Part shown: piece after piece, positions 1 to 8,920 of the stretch
Layout: each line of letters opens with the position of its first letter
Numbering within the stretch: position 1 is the stretch's first letter
Source of the DNA: JAMQPK01 sp963761975
Lineage (GTDB): Bacteria; Acidobacteriota; Vicinamibacteria; Vicinamibacterales; JAMQPK01
NCBI GenBank assembly: GCA_963761975.1
Contig: CAVXIR010000002.1
Coordinates: 1,612,001 to 1,676,000 of the forward strand
Length of the DNA stretch: 64,000 nucleotides
Direction of reading: 5' to 3'
Made by a program: the position numbers and the translations under genes
Notes under the pieces: generated by a model
Databases searched by the model: none
Told to the model about the DNA's origin: nothing
Seen by the model: the letters and a program-made list of their open reading frames with translations, nothing else

Positions 1-1370
<1,370 letters not shown>

Positions 1371-1396
<26 letters not shown>

Positions 1397-2063
1397 ACGA
1401 TCGCGCCGCAAACGGATAACAGAATCCGATGACGAACATCGCTGCCGCAAGCGCTTTCGTGGCGACGAACGGCATGATCGCGATGAGCATGAGCACGGCT
1501 GGCGACATCCCGCGGAACGCGGTCATTTTCGGGCAACGGAACGGCGCCACCATCAGCAACGCAAAGACGGTCACGAGAACGCCAAACGCCGCGGCGAAGA
1601 ACGGTTCGCGAACCACGCTCTGTGCTTCGAGAAAAACCGTGGCCACGCAAAGAAACGCGAAGAAGACGGTGCCGAGCCCTGGGACGTCACCGCCGCTGGA
1701 CGGATTGGCCGCGATGAGCCCGTTGCGTGCGTAGCGAATGGCCGCGGTCACGAATGGCAGCGTCAGAACGGCATCGCGCCACCATCCGAGCTCTGGCCCC
1801 AGCAGACCGCGCGCGATCGCCCACGGCGCGAAGATGTAACAGAGATAATCGGCGAAGTAGTCGAAGAGCGCGCCGAACGCAGAGGTCGCGCGAAGGCGGC
1901 GAGCGACCAACCCGTCGAGCCCGTCGGTGACTGCGCCGAGCGTGACGAGCGTTGCCGCGGTGTTCAGCCGGCCGTCGAGTGCGGCGTTGACGGCGCACAC
2001 GCCGAGGACCAGCCGCGTAGATGTCAGAGCCTGGGGCAGCAGAAGCGCGGCCGCTGGCTTCAT
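1371..2063 (-). CDS. CDP-alcohol phosphatidyltransferase family membrane protein
   Basis: This 230-residue polytopic membrane protein shows the complete CDP-alcohol phosphotransferase signature: D47, D50, G51, A54, R55, G64, D68, D72 (spacing DxxDGxxAR...GxxxDxxxD). Enzymes of this family transfer a phosphoalcohol from a CDP-activated donor during phospholipid synthesis (phosphatidylserine, phosphatidylglycerophosphate, inositol or choline types). The acceptor alcohol cannot be read from the sequence. It lies 9 bases downstream of a secreted-protein gene and overlaps the start of radical SAM copy 1. That places it in a putative lipid-modification operon and supports a membrane-lipid role for its neighbours. 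Confidence 0.85.
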
Positions 2064-2072
2064 GTCGGCCTC

Positions 2073-2834
2073 CTATCGGCGCGAAGCGCGGTAGACTCTC
2101 GTCGGCCCGAAGAGCGCGTCAATCCCGAGACCGATGCCGGCACCGATGCCGCCAGTCATTACATAGCCGGCGGCGAGCCCGGGACAGTCTCCGCAGATGG
2201 AACGCGTGGCAACAAACGTGATCACAGCCGCGACAATCGCTCCTTTTACGGCTCCGTCCCATATGGTTGCCGGTTTTTCGATGCGTTCGACGAGCGACGG
2301 TGCAAACGTTCGCACGCCGTTCCATTCATAACGCGGCTGGCCGGATCCATCGCGCGGATTTTCCGTCCTCACGATCAGTGCGAGCGCGCCCGGCGAGACC
2401 TCGGTGACTCTGCCGACCGTTGCCTGCCCCGATTGTTCGACGACGCGAACGACCGCTCCCTCGTTCAGCCGCTCGTGCAATGCGCCGAACGAGTCGCGAC
2501 GCCGGTACATGATCTCGGGCCGGCCAACGACATCTTCCACGCGATGCAGTTCAGCGATCTGATCGACGGCGATACTCGTGACCGCGGAAGCCACCTGGAA
2601 CGCATTCGGAGCCGCGCCTTGCGTCATGAGATGGATATCTATGACCGTGTCGTTGACACGTTCGATGCGACCGCGCGTGACCGACCCGCCGAGATCGAGG
2701 ATCACGATGGTGTCGCCGGCCTTCAACCGGCTCGGAAGCACGTTGGTGTCGGAAGTCTGGCCGGCCGCAGCAGCCGTCATGGTGAGCAGGGCCAGGAGAG
2801 CTGCCGATAACAGGCGCCGGCAGTAGCTGATCAT
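2073..2834 (-). CDS. Secreted/periplasmic protein of unknown function
   Basis: I start this gene at the ATG at 2834 because an AGGAGG sits seven bases upstream. The longer frame from 2888 has no comparable site and would run into the terminator region. The product, about 253 residues, opens with a clear signal peptide (basic residues, a hydrophobic Leu/Ala stretch, then AAAGQ). A beta-rich region follows, with a pattern like LKAGDTIVILDLGG and a second similar strand set, and then a C-terminal Gly-rich hydrophobic segment (residues ~200-240) that may insert in the membrane. I do not recognise a family. It is the first gene after the terminator and is closely linked to the phosphatidyltransferase. 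Confidence 0.7.
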   Translation of the reverse strand: MISYCRRLLSAALLALLTMTAAAAGQTSDTNVLPSRLKAGDTIVILDLGGSVTRGRIERVNDTVIDIHLMTQGAAPNAFQVASAVTSIAVDQIAELHRVEDVVGRPEIMYRRRDSFGALHERLNEGAVVRVVEQSGQATVGRVTEVSPGALALIVRTENPRDGSGQPRYEWNGVRTFAPSLVERIEKPATIWDGAVKGAIVAAVITFVATRSICGDCPGLAAGYVMTGGIGAGIGLGIDALFGPTRVYRASRR

Positions 2835-2894
2835 GGGACGCCTCCTTAACAGCGGATGCGTCAGAGGGCAGGGAATCGGCTCAAACAAACAGAA

Positions 2895-2923
2895 AGGGCG
2901 GGTCTGGTGTTCAGACCCGCCCT
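2895..2923 (-). terminator. Intrinsic terminator after radical SAM copy 2
   Basis: A perfect 12-bp GC-rich stem (2895-2906 with 2912-2923) encloses a 5-base loop. On the minus strand it is followed by a T-rich run (TTTCTGTTTGTTT). It lies 60 bases beyond the stop of the radical SAM gene at 2983, so it probably separates that gene from the three-gene unit 2834-1, or attenuates read-through into it. Confidence 0.8.
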
Positions 2924-2938
2924 ATGTAACCCAGGGTC

Positions 2939-2952
2939 CCGGCTAAAGCCGG
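2939..2952. repeat. REP-like palindrome CCGGCTAAAGCCGG
   Basis: A short perfect palindrome with an AA centre, followed by GACACTACG. Closely similar units occur at 5103-5116, 23161-23178, 43980-43997 and 61293-61304, so this looks like a dispersed repeat family. Confidence 0.6.
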
Positions 2953-2982
2953 ACACTACGTACTCTTCTACTACGTACCGTT

Positions 2983-5076
2983 CTACGCCAGCGTCTTTTC
3001 TCGCGAACCTTTCAGCCCTTGAATCTGAATGACCGGCGGCTTCGGCGCCTCTTTCAGCACGTGCTGCCGGTAGAGGTCGGCCATCTGCCGGTGATGTGCA
3101 TCTTCCTTCAGCTTGTCCTCGAGCGCCCGCTCGTTGGCCGCCGCACGTGCGGCCAGCTTCTCTTCGCGCGCGTTGCGAGCGACGCCCGCGAGCACCAGGT
3201 CTTGCTGCTCGCCGGCCGCGACGGCGTCGACGTTCAGCTTCAGCGCATGCTGTGTGGTCGGCAGCGGCACCGCCTTGTTGCCGGCGAAGATCTCGTGGCG
3301 GCCGTGCTCTTCGTACCACTTGGTGAGCGTGGCCGTCATGTGCATCTTCTCGATGATGTTGCGCCAGCCGATGCCGGTGTTGTAGGCGCAGAAGGAGATT
3401 TCCCCCTGCTGCGTGGCATACGGGATGATGCACATCTCGGTGCGCCGGAAGTCGTAGTTGAACAGATCCTGGAACCACATCCCCGCGATGAACAGGAAGT
3501 TCCACCGATCCTGGCGCCGGACGTCGATGTCCTGCATCGTCCGGTCCTTGCCGACCTTGCCGTAGTTCTTACCGGTCGCGCCGAACGTCTTGTCGAACTT
3601 CTTCATCAGGTCGATGAGCTTGAAGTGCGTCGGTGCGTTGAACGGGTTGTAGTTGCGCATCAGTGCCAGCGCCATGCCCACGACCGAGAGGAAGCGTCCG
3701 CGGCCGGCGTCGTTGACCGCCGCCACATCCTTCGCGAGCTGCTCGGCGTTGAGGAACGCCGTGACCGGCACGGCTTCCTTGGTCTGCTTGTCGATCATGA
3801 CCGCCATGCCGACGCCGCAGTTCGGGTGACAGCCGCAGGTGAGGTTGCCCCACTGCGTGTCGGGTCCGTGGACCGTATCCGCCCAGTCGGTGAAGGTGCC
3901 CATGAACGAGATCGGGAACCAGTCGCGCACCGGCTCGCCGAGGCCCGTCTGGTTCTTCACGTCGTGCGCCAGGTGCGACAGCGTGTAGCGCTGCGCCGCA
4001 CGGCGCTCGGGCGTCACTTCTTCGTCGCGGCCGGTAAACGACACCGGCTGGAACGACAGGAAGTTGATCTTGCGCGGGTTGTCGAGCGCGAACTCGATGA
4101 TGCGTCCGACCTGTTCGTTGTTGACGCCGTTGACGATCGTCACGACTGGAACGATGTCGACGCCGTTGTTCCAGAGGTTTTCAATCGCCTGCAGTTTGAC
4201 GTCGAACAGGTTGCCGACGCGTCGATGCGAGTTCGCGGCGTTACCGATGCCGTCGAACTGCAGGTACGCGTAACGGAGACCCGCCTCGGCGGCTGCCTTC
4301 GCGAACTCCGGGCTTTTGGCGAATTCGATGCCGTTGGTCGCCGCCTGCACCGAGTTGTAGCCCACCTCGCGCGCGTAGCGAACCGCGTCGAGGAAGTACG
4401 GCGACATCGTCGGCTCGCCACCTGAGAACTGCACCGACATCTGCCGGCGCGGCTTGATGGTGATGGCGTTGTCGAGCACCTGCTTGATGTCTTCCCAGCT
4501 CAGCTCGTGGACGAAGCCCACCTGGTTGGCGTCCATGAAGCAGGGGTCGCACATCATGTTGCAGCGATTGGTCAGATCGACGGTCAAGACCGACCCGCGA
4601 CCGTGTTTGATCGTGCTGCTGCCGTGGTTGTGCAGCTTCTCGTCGTTGTGCGCCGCGATGTCGCGGCCCGGGAACACCTGCTCGAGATGCTTGAAGAACG
4701 CGGTGTCCATGGCCATCACGTCTTCGAAGTGGCCGTGGACAGGGCAGTCCTTCACCATCAGAATCTTGCCGTCGCGCTCGAGAATCGTCGCGGGAATCTC
4801 GCCGACCTTCTCATGCAGCAGGACGGAGACGTCTTGTTTGCCGTCGAGAATGGCCTGACGCGCCTCGCGCACGCAGACCGGGCATAGCGAATCGGTCTTG
4901 CGGGGCCACCCCAGGGGTGGCTTGGTCTTCTGCCACGACTTCAGGAGCGGCTTGTCCGACCACTTGGGAATAAACGATGGACGAGGGTTGATGCGGTTAA
5001 CGGTGTTGAACACCGACCAGGCACCGTTGGCCGCAACGGCCAGTCCCTTTTCCAGATACTTGATTGGCGAATGCAT
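2983..5076 (-). CDS. Radical SAM enzyme, tetraether/membrane-spanning-lipid-synthase-like, copy 2
   Basis: This complete 697-residue protein has a metal-binding CPVC (65-68) paired with CPVHG (111-115), a radical SAM core with C172xxxC176xxC179 and GGEPTMSP, a CGCHPNCG motif around residue 412, and a late EMCIIPYATQQGEISFCAYN segment. The same order (Cys-pair domain, SAM core, then a late C...PDG..PFC.YN-type motif) is characteristic of MJ0619/Tes tetraether synthases and their bacterial relatives, which are much longer than ordinary radical SAM proteins. The likely role is C-C bond formation between lipid chains, using several iron-sulfur centres. It has its own terminator downstream and a 245-base gap upstream. 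The radical SAM family is certain; the lipid reaction is inferred from motif order and from the adjacent phospholipid enzyme. Confidence 0.85.
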   Translation of the reverse strand: MHSPIKYLEKGLAVAANGAWSVFNTVNRINPRPSFIPKWSDKPLLKSWQKTKPPLGWPRKTDSLCPVCVREARQAILDGKQDVSVLLHEKVGEIPATILERDGKILMVKDCPVHGHFEDVMAMDTAFFKHLEQVFPGRDIAAHNDEKLHNHGSSTIKHGRGSVLTVDLTNRCNMMCDPCFMDANQVGFVHELSWEDIKQVLDNAITIKPRRQMSVQFSGGEPTMSPYFLDAVRYAREVGYNSVQAATNGIEFAKSPEFAKAAAEAGLRYAYLQFDGIGNAANSHRRVGNLFDVKLQAIENLWNNGVDIVPVVTIVNGVNNEQVGRIIEFALDNPRKINFLSFQPVSFTGRDEEVTPERRAAQRYTLSHLAHDVKNQTGLGEPVRDWFPISFMGTFTDWADTVHGPDTQWGNLTCGCHPNCGVGMAVMIDKQTKEAVPVTAFLNAEQLAKDVAAVNDAGRGRFLSVVGMALALMRNYNPFNAPTHFKLIDLMKKFDKTFGATGKNYGKVGKDRTMQDIDVRRQDRWNFLFIAGMWFQDLFNYDFRRTEMCIIPYATQQGEISFCAYNTGIGWRNIIEKMHMTATLTKWYEEHGRHEIFAGNKAVPLPTTQHALKLNVDAVAAGEQQDLVLAGVARNAREEKLAARAAANERALEDKLKEDAHHRQMADLYRQHVLKEAPKPPVIQIQGLKGSREKTLA

Positions 5077-5102
5077 TCGGTAAGCTCCTTTGGATCAAAT
5101 GG

Positions 5103-5116
5103 CCGGCTCAAGCCGG
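5103..5116. repeat. REP-like palindrome CCGGCTCAAGCCGG
   Basis: A palindrome with a CA centre followed by GCCCTACC, 27 bases upstream of the radical SAM copy 2 start. It has the same form as the unit at 2939-2952. Confidence 0.6.
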
Positions 5117-5200
5117 GCCCTACCGATCACGGGGGGGAAGAAATCGGGACCCAAGATCGGCCAATAATATCGACAATTCAGCAACTTACGGGCGTTTTTG

Positions 5201-5240
5201 GCCTGTATGGGCGCCGGTACGCCTGAGTTGGCATACAGGC
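5201..5240. promoter_or_regulatory. 9-bp inverted repeat in the divergent gap upstream of ypdA
   Basis: GCCTGTATG (5201-5209) is repeated inverted as CATACAGGC (5232-5240), 22 bases apart, in the 246-base region between two divergent genes. A second hairpin, CACCGA/TCGGTG, is at 5291-5305, 18 bases before the ypdA start. Either could be an operator or a leader structure; no known binding motif is recognised. Confidence 0.35.
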
Positions 5241-5322
5241 ACCCCGATTGGCGCGTCGGGGGATTACAAAATTGGGCTGTGGGCCCTAATCACCGATTTT
5301 CGGTGGGCTAAACTACGCAGAA

Positions 5323-6393
5323 ATGCAGGTTCGCGACATTACCATTGTGGGCGCTGGTCCCGCCGGTCTGGCGGCCGGCATCGCCGCCAAGCGCCTCGGC
5401 CTCAACTATTCGATTATCGAAAAGGGCGTGCTCGTCAATTCCATCTTCAGATTTCCGGTGAACATGGTGTTCTTCACCACGCCGGAGCTGCTCGAGATTG
5501 GTGGGCTCCCGCTCGTGTCGCCGTTCGACAAACCGACGCGCGTGGAAGCCTTGCGATACTACCGCCGCGTCGTCGACACCTACGATCTTCAGATCGATTT
5601 CGGCGAGCAGGTGGTGAACGTGCAGCGTGAATCTGCCTCCTCGCGTTCGCGCGTCGGGCTTCTCGGCAACAGCGTGACGGTGGCGCACCCCGCCATGGCT
5701 CCCGACGAGGACCCTTTTGCCATTGAGACACGATCCGACAAAGGTGTCCGCCGGATCCGCCACAGCCGCAACGTGATTTTCGCGGTCGGGTACTTCGATC
5801 ATCCGAATGTGCTCGGTGTGCCCGGCGAGAATCTGCCGCACGTGTCGCACTATTACACCGAATCGCACGGTTTCTACCGGAGGAACGTCGTCATCGTGGG
5901 CGGCGGCAACTCTGCGGCAGAGACCGCGCTCGAGTTGTACCGTTCCGGTGCGCACGTGACGCTCGTGCACCGCCATCCGCAATTGAAGGCCAGCATCAAG
6001 TACTGGGTGCGACCGGACATCGAGAATCGCATCAAGGAAGGTTCGGTGAGAGGTTTCTTCAACACGCGGCTCGTCGAGATCCAACCCACGCAGGTGATCG
6101 TCGAGCGTGACGGATCGAAAGAGGAAATTCCCGCCGACGCCGTCTTTCTGCTGACGGGGTACCACCCCGACTGCGATCTCTATCGCCGGGCGGGCATCCG
6201 GCTGCATCGCGACACAATGTCACCCGAATTCAATTCCGAGACGTTCGAGACGAACGTGCCCGGCATTTTTCTGGCGGGTGGCGCGATTTGCGGCAAAGAC
6301 ACGTCAAACATCTTCATCGAAAATGGCCGCTTTCACGGCGAGCGAATCGTCAGCGTCATTGCGGAGCGGCGCGGGAAGCATGCGCACGCTTGA
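5323..6393 (+). CDS. ypdA: YpdA-family FAD/NAD(P)-dependent oxidoreductase
   Basis: This 356-residue two-dinucleotide-fold flavoprotein has an N-terminal FAD motif (GAGPAGLAAG from residue 10), the YpdA hallmark around MVFFTTPELLEIGG (residues ~49-62), and a second NAD(P) motif GGGNSAAE near residue 193. It lacks the CxxC of thioredoxin reductase, as expected for YpdA. In Firmicutes YpdA reduces oxidised bacillithiol, so this gene hints at bacillithiol-type redox chemistry. The next gene starts 14 bases before its stop, and a zinc/manganese-type ABC importer follows. That association is plausible because bacillithiol is known to buffer zinc. Confidence 0.85.
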   Translation: MQVRDITIVGAGPAGLAAGIAAKRLGLNYSIIEKGVLVNSIFRFPVNMVFFTTPELLEIGGLPLVSPFDKPTRVEALRYYRRVVDTYDLQIDFGEQVVNVQRESASSRSRVGLLGNSVTVAHPAMAPDEDPFAIETRSDKGVRRIRHSRNVIFAVGYFDHPNVLGVPGENLPHVSHYYTESHGFYRRNVVIVGGGNSAAETALELYRSGAHVTLVHRHPQLKASIKYWVRPDIENRIKEGSVRGFFNTRLVEIQPTQVIVERDGSKEEIPADAVFLLTGYHPDCDLYRRAGIRLHRDTMSPEFNSETFETNVPGIFLAGGAICGKDTSNIFIENGRFHGERIVSVIAERRGKHAHA

Positions 6394-7006
6394 GATTCGC
6401 CCGCCATCGGTGCGCGCCGAGACGATTAATGTTCTCAAGGCTGCCGCCGCCATTGTTCTGCTGGTGGCTGCCTACATTTTTCGGCCGTCGCTTGGCACCT
6501 CGTCGAATATCCAGCCGCGTCAGCCGCAAGTTGGCCTGCTGCCGTATCAGCAGCTGATTCGCGACGCCGCGCCGCTAGAGCAGCGGCTGTTCCGCGAACT
6601 GCAGGAAGGGCTGCTCGAAGCCGAGCGGATCCGCGCTCAAACCGGCCACTGGCCCGATGTCACGACCCTCGAGACCGAAGGGATCCCGCCGTTTGCGGCG
6701 GATCCGACGCGGAAAATCGAGTACAAGTGGACGTCGGTCCGGCAGGATTGGGCGACCAACTACCTCGGAGTGCCCTCGGAGCCGTCGCAGCCCGCCTGGG
6801 TGCTCGTCATCCTCGAGCCCGAGCCAGGTGCACCGGCCGATCCCGCGCCCAACGACGAAACCCATCACCGCCTGCCCGACGGAACGACTTTGCATGTGTC
6901 GATCTGGAATATCCCGGAATCGAAGCGCCGCAGCGGCTTCGCCGCGCTGCGGCTTCCTCAAAATGACGGTTGGACGAACTGGCTGGTGGGGTCAAATGAG
7001 CAATGA
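6380..7006 (+). CDS. Single-pass membrane protein linked to the metal ABC transporter
   Basis: I choose the ATG at 6380, which overlaps the ypdA stop, because it places a transmembrane helix (residues ~20-36, hydrophobic Ala/Ile/Val/Leu) right after a short basic N-terminus. The longer frame from 6278 only reads the ypdA tail. The 208-residue product has a periplasmic part with a pattern HHRLPDGTTLHVSIWNIP near the C-terminus. I do not recognise a family. The tight overlap with ypdA and its position just upstream of the substrate-binding protein suggest an accessory role in metal uptake or redox. Confidence 0.7.
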   Translation: MRTLEIRPPSVRAETINVLKAAAAIVLLVAAYIFRPSLGTSSNIQPRQPQVGLLPYQQLIRDAAPLEQRLFRELQEGLLEAERIRAQTGHWPDVTTLETEGIPPFAADPTRKIEYKWTSVRQDWATNYLGVPSEPSQPAWVLVILEPEPGAPADPAPNDETHHRLPDGTTLHVSIWNIPESKRRSGFAALRLPQNDGWTNWLVGSNEQ

Positions 7007-7015
7007 TGTTTGCTG

Positions 7016-7289
7016 TCTCAACACGGAGACACAGAGTCACAGAGACGACGCAGAGACGCAAAGCCGCAGAGGCTGCGCAGAGAAAATGCATTTCTCTGTG
7101 GGGTGTGCAAGTGAGCTCTGCGGCGACGCGTCGAGCTTGCCGGCCGCGGAGCGGCCGGCTTCGCGCGAGAGCGCATGCGCGAATACAAGACCAACCCACT
7201 TCGACGTGGTCTTGTATTCGGCGCCTGCACTCTCGCGCGAAACGCCGTTGGCGCGAGCTCGACGCGTCGCCCGTGCCTCCGTGTTGAGA
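7016..7289. repeat. MITE-like inverted-repeat element
   Basis: The ends are a 13-bp inverted pair, TCTCAACACGGAG at 7016-7028 and CTCCGTGTTGAGA at 7277-7289, with similarity extending several bases further. Inside are nested inverted pairs: 16 bp (7122-7137 with 7256-7271), 12 bp (7160-7171 with 7230-7241) and 13 bp (7181-7193 with 7207-7219). The left part has repeated CACAGAG/CGCAGAG words. It fills the gap between two co-directional genes and contains the GTG taken here as the next gene's start. It encodes no transposase, so it would be non-autonomous if mobile. Confidence 0.65.
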
Positions 7290-8180
7290 TTTTCTCTTGG
7301 TGTCTTTATCTTCCTGTTCTCAGCTGTTACCAGTGCACAGACTGCAAAACCCGCCCAGGCTGCGAAGCCATCTGGGTCACTGCGAATTGGCGTCACCCTC
7401 CATCCGTACTACTCGTGGACCGCGAACGTCGTCGGCAATCTGCCGGGCTACGAGGTGCGCGCGCTGCTGCCGGGGGACATCGACGCCGGCGATTATCAGC
7501 CGCGGCCGCAAGACATCAAGCGGCTCGCCGATCTCGATCTCGTCATCGTCAACGGCATCGGTCACGACGATTTCATTTTTCCGATGCTGAAGGCGTCGGG
7601 CAACACGCGCGCCACGGTCCTGAGGGTGAACGCCGAGACGCCGATGATTCGTGCCGGGCGCGGCACAGGCGTCAATTCGCACACGTTCATTTCGTTTTCG
7701 AACGCCATCCAGCAGACCTATGCCATCCAGCGGGCGCTGGCCCGCCTGCGCCCGCAGGATTCGGCAGCACTTCAGCAGAATGCGGCGGAATACGCGCGCC
7801 GGCTGCGCCTGATCAAAGCGAAAGCGGCATCGCAGCTTGCCGATGCGAAAATCACGCGCGTCGTGACGGTGCACGACGGATACGGATATCTCCTGCAGGA
7901 ATTCGGGCTCGAGGTTGGCGGCGTCGTGCAGCCGTCGCACGGGCTGACCCCGTCGGCTGCCGAGCTGCGCGACATGGTGGCCCTCCTCAAGCGCGAGAAA
8001 ATCGCTGTCGTCTTCAGCGAGGCAACGTTTCCCGAGCCGCTGTTGAAGGTGTTGCGCGACGAGGCGGCCGTGAACGTCTACATCATCAGCCACATCGCAT
8101 CCGGGCCGTTCACGGCCGACAAGTTCGAGCGGGAAATGCAGCAGAATGCCGACACGATGATCCGCGCGCTGGTGAAGTGA
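7281..8180 (+). CDS. Metal ABC transporter substrate-binding protein (TroA/ZnuA superfamily)
   Basis: The product, about 299 residues, has a signal peptide (LRFSLGVFIFLFSAVTSAQ) and a two-lobed TroA fold. Candidate metal ligands are H41 (LHPYYSW), H95 (NGIGHDDF), H134 (NSHTF), H198 (TVHDGYGY) and a late Glu in FSEATFPEP. The usual DPHxYxPxPxD motif is here D-A-G-D-Y-QPRPQD (68-76), so the canonical His is replaced by Gly70; H95 may compensate. The start is taken at GTG 7281, since the signal peptide begins there. It lies inside the inverted-repeat element and lacks a good ribosome site. The stop overlaps the start of the ATPase gene (GTGA), giving a tight transporter operon. Zinc or manganese is the likely cargo. 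Confidence 0.8.
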   Translation: MLRFSLGVFIFLFSAVTSAQTAKPAQAAKPSGSLRIGVTLHPYYSWTANVVGNLPGYEVRALLPGDIDAGDYQPRPQDIKRLADLDLVIVNGIGHDDFIFPMLKASGNTRATVLRVNAETPMIRAGRGTGVNSHTFISFSNAIQQTYAIQRALARLRPQDSAALQQNAAEYARRLRLIKAKAASQLADAKITRVVTVHDGYGYLLQEFGLEVGGVVQPSHGLTPSAAELRDMVALLKREKIAVVFSEATFPEPLLKVLRDEAAVNVYIISHIASGPFTADKFEREMQQNADTMIRALVK

Positions 8181-8920
8181 ACAGCCATCTCCTCGAAATT
8201 TCCGGCCTCACGCTGCGTCCTGCGCGCGAGGCGCTCCTCTCCGGCTTCTCCCTAAGCGTTGAACGCGGCACGATTCACGCCATTGTTGGCCCAAACGGTG
8301 CCGGTAAGACGACCTTGCTCTCGGCCATCCTTGGGCTCATGCCGTTCGACGGTCGCATCGTGGCGTTCTGGGCAGGGCGCGGACGTGTGGCGTATGTGCC
8401 CCAGCAATTCCACGTCGATCGCACCCTGCCGGTGACCGTTTGTGAGTTCCTCGCGTTGTCTCGGCAGAGTCTTCCTGTGTGCCTCGGCGTGACCAGCGCG
8501 GCGCGCAAGCGCATCTCGCAGCTCCTGGAACGAGTAGGCCTAAGCGGCGCCGACCGGCGTCCCATGTCGGTGCTGTCGGGAGGGGAGCTGCGCCGTGTGC
8601 TCATTGCCAACGCCCTCGATCCGTTGCCTGAGCTGTTGATTCTCGACGAGCCCGGCGCAGGCCTCGACGCTGATGCCGCCCGTTGGCTCGACGACACGCT
8701 GCTCTCCCTGAAAGGCGAGATCACCGTGCTCATGGTCTCGCACGACTCAGAACAGGTTCGCCGCATCGCAGATAGCGTCACCGTGCTCGCGCGCCCAACG
8801 CCCCCAGCGCACTCGACGCACCCAACGCACCCGACGCACCCAACGCACCCAACGCACCCAACGCACCTAACGCACCTAACGCACCCAACACACCCTTCAG
8901 CCCGAACTCCAGACCCATGA
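8177..8920 (+). CDS. Metal ABC transporter ATP-binding protein with His-rich repeat tail
   Basis: GTG start, overlapping the binding-protein stop. The 247-residue ABC ATPase has Walker A GPNGAGKTT (~residues 37-45), signature LSGGELRR, Walker B LLILDEPGAGLD, and the switch His in MVSHD. It energises import by the next-gene permease. The last ~35 residues are unusual: a run of Thr-His-Pro triplets encoded by a 9-base tandem repeat (8815-8896) ending just before the stop. A His-rich tail could bind metal, or it could simply be a repeat array that has run into the gene. The stop overlaps the permease start (ATGA). Confidence 0.9.
   Translation: MNSHLLEISGLTLRPAREALLSGFSLSVERGTIHAIVGPNGAGKTTLLSAILGLMPFDGRIVAFWAGRGRVAYVPQQFHVDRTLPVTVCEFLALSRQSLPVCLGVTSAARKRISQLLERVGLSGADRRPMSVLSGGELRRVLIANALDPLPELLILDEPGAGLDADAARWLDDTLLSLKGEITVLMVSHDSEQVRRIADSVTVLARPTPPAHSTHPTHPTHPTHPTHPTHLTHLTHPTHPSARTPDP
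8815..8896 (+). repeat. 9-bp tandem array (CACCCAACG unit) inside the ATPase C-terminus
   Basis: About nine near-perfect copies of a 9-base unit (cgcacccaa, with cctaacg variants) encode Thr-His-Pro/Leu repeats. The same unit appears, inverted or direct, in noncoding arrays at 55620-55722 and 56203-56245. Confidence 0.85.

Noticed and set aside
3019..4425. Long plus-strand frame opposite radical SAM copy 2
   Set aside because: No domain pattern; the opposite frame holds all conserved motifs.
5077..5322. Riboswitch or small RNA in the gap upstream of ypdA
   Set aside because: Only two small hairpins and one inverted repeat are visible; no conserved riboswitch core can be recognised.
8815..8896. 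Possible CRISPR array
   Set aside because: The units are directly abutting 9-base copies with no unique spacers, and no cas genes lie nearby. The same applies to the 37-38 kb and 55.6 kb arrays.
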